Position numbers and translations under genes: made by a program. This document shows positions 57,166 to 64,000 of a stretch of 64,000 nt of DNA, in pieces; the stretch's first letter is position 1; each line of letters begins with the position of its first letter. Origin of the DNA: Apium graveolens (taxonomy: Eukaryota > Streptophyta > Magnoliopsida > Apiales > Apiaceae); contig NC_133652.1 in assembly GCF_009905375.1 (NCBI RefSeq), positions 21,339,262 through 21,403,261 of the forward strand, in the 5' to 3' direction. The notes under the pieces are model-generated. The model was not told where the DNA came from. It did not search any database and saw only the letters and a program-made list of their open reading frames with translations.

Positions 57166-59798
57166 CTAGTTTTATCGGTGCATATCACTGGGATGATTCT
57201 AACTATTTTTTATAAAAAAATTGAAATCTATAATTATTCTGTACTTTACTAAATTTTAATACAAAAATTTTATTTCTTAAATTTTTATATTTCTTAAGTA
57301 TTTTATACTTATATATTTTGTTACTATTACATTTTTATATTTCATCATGACAACCTTTATATAATATATTAATAATTTTGAAAATATATTACGGCTTTTA
57401 AAGCGTTACTAATATGTATAACTGTATTTCACAATTATGCATAATTATTCTTTTATTTTAATCTTAAATATTTTAACATTCTAATAACATGTAATATATA
57501 TTTGTACATATTTATTTTTCAAAAAAAAATATTTTTCAAACTTATTCATTTAGTTGTGATTACATTTTTATATTTGATTGTGACAAATAATTAAAGGAGT
57601 TTGATAAATGTTGGTTGTAGTTTGTACCTTATTAATAATATTTTATAAATTCTCAGTTTTTGTAATAACATTTAAAAAATATACTTTGCAATCTATTGTG
57701 GTATTTTTTCATTTTATTAAAATTGTAGTTTATTTTTAGTTGCGTTAATTTTTCATAATTATTATATTTCTTTCAAAATTTATTATTTATAAAATTTGTA
57801 ACATTCATAATCAAATATACAGTAAATATTTTCATTATTTAATAATATTAAAAATAATTTTACACATGTAGCATGCACATGAAAATTTATAAATAATTTT
57901 TTACATAAGAATTATTTTTTGACAAAATGAGTTGGCTTATTTACTTTTTGATATAAATATCTTTTAGCAAAAGTATTATTATTTTTTTATTCTAATAACT
58001 TTATTTACATGATGATGATTACATAAGGATAATGATATTATATTTTAATGACTAATTACTAATTATAATATTAGTTCTAATCACTAAATCCTAATTATAA
58101 TATTACAGTGATGACGATCAAATTATAACCGTTTTTTATATAAGATTGTTTTTTGATAAAATGGGTTGGTTTATTTACTTTTTAATATCAATATCTTTTA
58201 TAAAAAAATACTATTATTTTTATTATTCAAATAACTTTATTTACATGATGATCATATTATTGTATATTTATATTTGATATTAATAACGTAAAATATAACA
58301 TATGTATTATAGTTTAGTTTATTTCTTTCATTGTTTGATTTTTTTCATATTATAAATTTGTAAAGAGAATATTTTAATCATAATACTTAATATGGTTATG
58401 TAATCGTTTTTCTTTTATATATATATTTTATTTTTTTTCTTAATCTTATAAAGTTTAATCATGAATTGGAAAGTTATTTGGGATTTGTATTTTACTTAAT
58501 AATATTTTATAATTTTTCGGTTCTAGTAATAATTTTGAAAAAAATACTTTACACCCACTTTTCATAGTACTTTTAAATATAATTTATATGATTTGTATTT
58601 CAATTTTTAATTTTAATAGTTATTATTATTATTATTATTATTCCTAGTTTTTATATTTTATAGGATTCATGTGCGCTAAATTATTTAAAAGTCCGTAAGT
58701 TTCCATTTTATTAAATTAAGTAAAACACATATAACATTTATCCTTAAATACAATATAAATATGTAAAATTATCTATTCAAAAATATTTTTGATCAAACTT
58801 ACCTATTTCAATTTTTATAAGAAAATGACACTAACTTAACCCTATTAACAAATGATTTATTGATTGTTATTTATATTTTTTTTAAGATAATTGTTACTTA
58901 TATTATATATAACACTTTTTATATTATTTATAGCATTTAAGTATATATAATTATAATTCAATTTTTTAATTCATTACTTATTATGTAATACAATATTAGA
59001 ATAAATAAATTAAATATTATCTTAAATGTATTTTATTAGATTTATATTTAAATTTTGAGTTGTAATAGTTTTTTATTATTATATTTCTTCCTTGGTTTAA
59101 AGTTTTATAAGATTTATGTGCTCTAAATGTTTTCAAAAACAAACTACCTATTGTGTTTATTATACAGATTATTAAGTATTAAAATAAATGAAATAAATAT
59201 AATATATAGTATTTTATTAAATTTTTATTTTGATTTTTAATTATAATAGTTTTATTATTAAGAATATTTGTCTATAGTATGTAATTAATGATTTTGCAAA
59301 GTTATTCTCAAATTAAGAATATTTTTGAACTATATTTGATACAAATAAAAAGAATAATAACTCATCATACATTTAAAAAGACTTAAAATTATTATTATTA
59401 TTATTATTATTTTCATATTAGGTTTATCAACACATGTATTTGGTGCTAGGCACATCACACAGTATTTCCCAATCACCAATCTCTATTTACAACCAAATCA
59501 TACTATTTTATCTTGTTTACTCCAATTATATATAGGATACAATAATCACGAAAATTAATGCAATTGAATGTAAATGTAAATATAATCAACCGCATTAAAA
59601 TGAATATAAATTCAAACACATATTCTATTTCTAGTATGTTCCTATAAATTCGTACAATTATCCTTTACAAATCCGAACACCTATTCTACTTCTAGTATAT
59701 TCTCAAGCCATATTTTAAATTTTAGTATTTAAAATTTCAAAACTCTAAAAAAATAGAAAAATAGAGTAAGACGAAACATATCCGCCTTTATATATATA
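57166..59798 (-). repeat. AT-rich repeats with a possible Helitron 3' end
   Basis: At 57166 the minus strand ends in CCAGTGATATGCACCGATAAAACTAG, shaped like the 3' ends at 14582 and 46786, but I could not place a 5' end. A diverged direct repeat (about 57905-58020 and 58138-58255, offset about 234 bp; AAAATG(A/G)GTTGG(C/T)TTATTTACTTTTT) lies inside. ATT microsatellites occur at 58620-58643 and 59389-59412. No gene is visible in 2.6 kb. Confidence 0.35.
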
Positions 59799-60477
59799 CT
59801 AGTCGACAAAACCGCGCCACGCAGCGCAGCGTTCCTAAAAAAATTCTTAAAAAATTTAATAGGAAGATTATTTAAGAAAAACTTGAATTATAATTAAAAA
59901 TAATAATTATTGATAATTATTGCCCATTTTGTGTTACACTTTGTTAGGCCGACACATGTTATAATATACATAACATAACAAAGTGGTGTACATTTTTATT
60001 TATGATACCAGGTTATATCACGTCTTCATAAGTCGATAATAATTGTACAAATTATGAGATTTTGTTAGGCCGACGCTTGTTGTGATAAAAAAATAAATAG
60101 ATAAATTCTAATATAAACCAATATTATAATTTAAGTGAATTAGTTTGATCCGCTCTCCCGACAAACATAAGAGTATTAAAAATTTATTATGATTTAGATA
60201 AAAATTAGTTTGACCTACCCTACTCTCAAACACAATTCTAATGATTTTTTTAAAATTTAGTTTGTGTCGCATTTCCGTCAAACACAATACTAATGAAAAA
60301 ATTATTTAAATTTAGAAAAAATTTAGTTTGATCCGTCCTCCCGTCAAACACAATGCTAATAAAAAATATTGTTATATAGATAAAATTTAGGTTGAGTCGT
60401 CCTCCCGTCAAATGCAATATAAAAAAAATTATTATAATTTAAACAAAAAAAATTTAAATATTAAAAAAATATATAGA
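59799..60477 (-). mobile_element. Probable Helitron with an internal tandem array
   Basis: On the minus strand the 3' end is CGCTGCGCTGCGTGGCGCGGTTTTGTCGACTAG: a GC-rich hairpin-forming stretch before CTAG, with T following. The 5' end is proposed at 60477 (TCTATATATTTTTTTAAT) after an A. Inside are five diverged units of 52-66 bp (starts near 60141, 60206, 60258, 60324, 60388) sharing TAGTTTGATCCGTCCTCCCGTCAAACACAAT. The 5' end assignment is weak. Confidence 0.45.
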
Positions 60478-60676
60478 TGCAAACCTGTATAAATAAAGAA
60501 TATTGTATTGGATATCTTTATATACACTCAAAATCCAACGTCCTGCAAAATTAAATAAAAAATAGGATTAAGATAAACAATTTTAAAGATTTTTACATCG
60601 AGTGTCTATCGGCCCTTTTAACTCCTATGACCATGGGTCTTTCTGACTCTTTCATGCAAAGAATTGTTTAAATATC

Positions 60677-61340
60677 CACTACAAGAAAAAAAGGCATTTC
60701 CTACCAAACAAATCTTAACAGCAAAATTTGGTAGGAATTGCTATACCATTTCCTACCAACATATAATCTGGTAGGAATTACTCCAGGTGGGACCCGGTTT
60801 TTGTACATGCAAGTACCAAAACCTACCAATATTGGTAAGAAACTTAAAACCTACCAATTTTGGTAGGTTTTGATCAAAATTTGATATCGAAATGGTCCCA
60901 CCAACCAGATCATCAGCCCTCGTATATTTTATCTCTTATTTTTTTTTTCAAAAAAAGGAATAATGTCATTATTCTGAGACGATTTCCTACCAAGTTTGGC
61001 GTGAAATTATTTTCCACCAATAGTGGTAGGTTTTGATAGAATTTTATACTAACATTTGTCCCACCGTCCACATCAGCAGTCCACATATTATTAAAAGTAA
61101 ATAACAATTTTTCGAAACATGAAAAAATAATAATAATTCAGGGTCATTTCCTACCAATATTGGTACGAAATGGGTGAAAATTAAGAAAAGAAAAATGTGT
61201 TTTTTCATGTTTTTTGTCCACTGTTTATCACATTTTGTTGATCAAACTCTAAAGACATAAATGTTTATTAATTTAAGTAGTGAAACTCTAAAATTTAGTC
61301 AATTATACTTACATATTAATGTTTATTTGAAAAATATAAA
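60677..61340 (+). mobile_element. CACTA (En/Spm) left terminus with subterminal repeats
   Basis: Starts CACTACAAGAAAAAAAGG at 60677, the conserved CACTA tip. It is followed by many subterminal CATTTCCTACCAA and CTACCAA(T)TTGGTAGG words in both orientations (60694, 60749, 60832, 60852, 61022, 61144). Such motif clusters are the binding sites of CACTA transposition proteins. The 3-bp flank ATC (60674-60676) would be the target duplication, but the right end is outside the window. The 60913-61107 minus frame is chance. Confidence 0.75.
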
Positions 61341-64000
61341 GGTATTTGATTTGTTATTTTAGCAGTCAACCAGTAGTTTGACCAGTTCTTCTAATTAGTG
61401 TTTAGTACCATATTGATGTTTCACTTTTTAAAAAAATATTTAAAATTGATCCTACCGTACGGATGTTAAGATCTATATGTCTTAGTAGTATGAAAATTCT
61501 TTTGGAAAAAAAATTATTTTGTTTGTTATTTTAACAATCAACCAACTGTTTGAATAGTAAATCTAACTAGTGTATAGTCCCATATTCATGTTTTGATTTT
61601 TTTTAAAAATATTTAAGAATGATCCAACTGTACGGATGTCAAGATCTATATATTTTAGTGATATGACAAATTTATTAAAAAATAAATGTATTCGGTTTGT
61701 TATTTTAGTAGCCAACTAGCATTTTGACCAGTTCTTCTCACTAGCGTTTAGTACCATATTGATGTTTCGATTTTTTTTAAAATATTTAAAAATAATACAA
61801 CCGTACGGATGTTAAGATCTATATATTCTAATGACATGAAAATTCTTTTAAAAATAAATAAATAAATTTAATTTATTATTTTAACAATCAATCAATTGTT
61901 TAAATTGTACTTCTAAATAGTGTTTAGTCCCATATTCATGTTTTGAATTTTTTAAAAGTATTTATGAATGATCCAACCGTACGAATGTCAATATCTATAT
62001 ATTTTAGTGATATGACAAATTTATTTGAAAAAATAAATATACTCAGTTTGTTATTTTAGCAGTCAACTAGTAGTTGATAAGTTCTTCTAACTAGCGTTCA
62101 GTACCATATTGGCGTTTCGATTTTTTAAAAATGATATAACCATACGGATGTTAAGATCTATATGTTCTAGTGACATGAATATTCTTTTGAAAATAAATAA
62201 ATTTATTTTTTGTTATTTTAAGAATCAACCCATTGTTTGAATAGTACTTCTAACTAATATTTATTCTTGTATTCATGTTTCGATTTTTTAAAGCATTTAT
62301 GAATGATCCAACCGTATGTATGTCATGATCTATATAATTTAGTTATATGACAAATTTATTATAAAAAAATAAATATACTCGATTTGTTAGTTTAGCAGTC
62401 AACTAGTAGTTTGACCGGTTCTTCAGACTTGCATTTAGTACCATATTGATGTTTCGGTTTTTTAATAAATATTTAAAAATGATCCAACTATACGGATGTT
62501 AAGATCTATATGTTATAGTGACATAAAAATTCTTTTGACAATAAATAAATTTATTTTGTTTGTTATTTTAACAATCAACCAATTGTTTGAATAGTACTTC
62601 TAACTAGTGTTTATTCCCATATTCATGTTTCGATTTTTTTAAAAGTATTTATGAATGATCGAACCGTACAGATGTCAAGATCTATATATTTTAGTTATGT
62701 GATATATTTATTATAAAAAAATAAATGTACTCGGTTTGTTAGTTTAGCAGTCAACCAGTAGTTTGATCAGTTCTTTTGACGTACGTTTAGTACCATATTG
62801 ATGTTTCGATTTTTAAAAAAATATATAAAAATAATACAAATGTAAAGATTTATATGCTATAGTGACATGAAAATTCATTGGAAAATAAATAAATTTATTT
62901 GGTTTGTTATTTTAACAATCAACCAATTATTTGAATAATATTTTTAACTAATATTTAGTTCAATATTCATGTTTCGATTTTCGTAAAAGTATTTATGAAT
63001 GAGCTAACCGTACGAATGTCAAGATCTATATATTTTGGTGATATGAAAAATTGATTAGAAAAAAAATAAATGTATTCGGTTTGTTAGTTTAGCAGTCAAC
63101 CAATAGTTTGACCAGCTCTTCTCACTAGCGTTTAGTACCATACTGATATTTCAATTTTTAAAAAAATATTTAAAAATGATCCAAACGTACGGATGTTAAG
63201 ATCTATATGTTCTAATGACATGAAAATTCTTTTGAAAATAAATAAATTTATTTTGTTTGTTATTTTAACAATCAACCAATTATTTGAATATTACTTTTAA
63301 CTAGTGTTTATTCTCGTATTCATGTTTCGATTTTTTCAAATGTATATATGAATGATCCAACCGTACGGATTTCAAGATCTATATATTTTATTTATATAAA
63401 AAATTTATTATAAAAAAATGTACTCGGTTTGTTAGTTTAGCAGTCAACCAGTAGTTTGACCAGTTCTTCTGACTTGCGTTTGGTACTGATGCCAATTTTT
63501 TTAAAATATTTTATGAATGATCCAACCATATGGATGTCAAGATATATATATATCTTAGTGATATGAAAAAAAATTAGGATTATAAATAAATGTGCTATAT
63601 TAACAGTCAACCAGTTATTTGACCAGTACTTTTTACTAGCTTTTAGTCTCATATTGATGTTTTATTTTTATTTTTAAGAAATATTTATAAATGTCAACCT
63701 TAGGGATATCAAGATCTATAAATTTTAGTCATATGACAAAATTTTTTTAAAAAAATAAATTTATTTTCCTTGTTATTTTAACAATCAACCAATGGTTTGA
63801 ATAATACTTCCAACTATTATTCAGTCCCATTTTCATATTTCTATTTTTTTAAAAAACTTTATGAATGATCCAACCATATGAATGTTAAGATCTATATATT
63901 TCGGTGATATGATAAAATTATTAGAAAAAATAAATGTATTCGGTTTGCTATTTTAATAGTCAACCGGTAGTTTAACTTGTTCTTCTCAATAACGTTTAAT
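61340..64000. repeat. Satellite-like tandem array of ~175-bp monomers in an A/B dimer pattern
   Basis: At least 15 head-to-tail monomers, open at the window end. Using the conserved TTATTTTA-RCARTCAAC landmark, starts lie near 61361, 61533, 61707, 61883, 62058, 62220, 62394, 62570, 62746, 62914, 63091, 63267, 63439, 63602, 63780 and 63955. Spacings are 162-178, mostly 172-177. Two types alternate: A (AGCAGTCAACCAGTAGTTTG, ATGTTAAGATC, GACATGAAAATTCTTTTG) and B (AACAATCAACCAATTGTTTG, ATGTCAAGATC, GATATGACAAATTTATT). This gives a dimer of about 350 bp. The monomer near 63602 mixes both types. Nearly every unit has the palindrome CCGTACGG or a near match. No coding capacity. Confidence 0.88.

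Noticed and set aside
61340..64000. CRISPR-like or direct-repeat/spacer array
   Set aside because: The whole unit is conserved with no unique spacers, and this is plant nuclear DNA.
1..64000. tRNA, rRNA or conserved plant microRNA genes
   Set aside because: None recognised by eye on either strand; a covariance-model scan would be needed to exclude them.

Overview
This is a stretch of AT-rich nuclear DNA from a flowering plant, most likely a eudicot. The evidence is the full set of plant transposon superfamilies (Copia and Gypsy LTR elements, CACTA, hAT, MULE, Helitron), a satellite-type tandem array, and a single plant-specific C2H2 zinc-finger gene with the QALGGH signature. I cannot name the species. 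Roughly two thirds of the window is recognisable mobile or repetitive DNA. I found one convincing host gene.

Layout: (1) 1-403 is a short promoter-like flank, interrupted by a complete but decayed Copia element of SIRE type at 404-10026 (+ strand, target duplication TTAAC). (2) 10032-11608 looks like a CACTA remnant carrying an LTR-like fragment. A MULE-type MITE (12631-13064) and a Helitron (14582-15296) follow. (3) 15495-23221 is a very young Gypsy chromovirus-type element (minus strand, duplication CTAAC). Its 2,104-bp LTRs differ at only about three positions, yet it has no gag, no protease and a truncated start of reverse transcriptase. (4) 25056-25803 is a hAT-like element. (5) 27838-46260 is a nest. 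A 5.7-kb Copia element with 240-bp LTRs (minus strand, duplication ACTAC) has been split inside pol by a 12.7-kb SIRE-type Copia element at 31213-43886 (minus strand, duplication AGAAT). The inner element has lost most of its reverse transcriptase but keeps a long accessory reading frame. (6) 46335-46786 is a short Helitron. (7) 49921-50574 is an intronless SUPERMAN-like zinc-finger gene (minus strand) in a relatively TE-poor island. (8) 52254-53488 holds two hAT-like elements, and 53967-56080 is an old solo LTR related to the young Gypsy element. (9) 57-60 kb is AT-rich repeat debris with Helitron ends. (10) 60677-64000 starts with a CACTA terminus and runs into a tandem array of about 175-bp monomers alternating between two types, open at the window edge.

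How the parts relate: LTR divergence judged by eye gives a relative order. The solo LTR and the 404-10026 element are old, the outer Copia is intermediate (about 3%), its nested SIRE insert is younger (about 2%) and the Gypsy element is youngest (about 0.15%). The most interesting items are the recently moved gag-less Gypsy element, the SIRE accessory frame of about 1,236 codons broken by one TAG, and the dimeric satellite adjoining a CACTA end. Divergence values are hand counts and family names come from motif recognition, not database searches.
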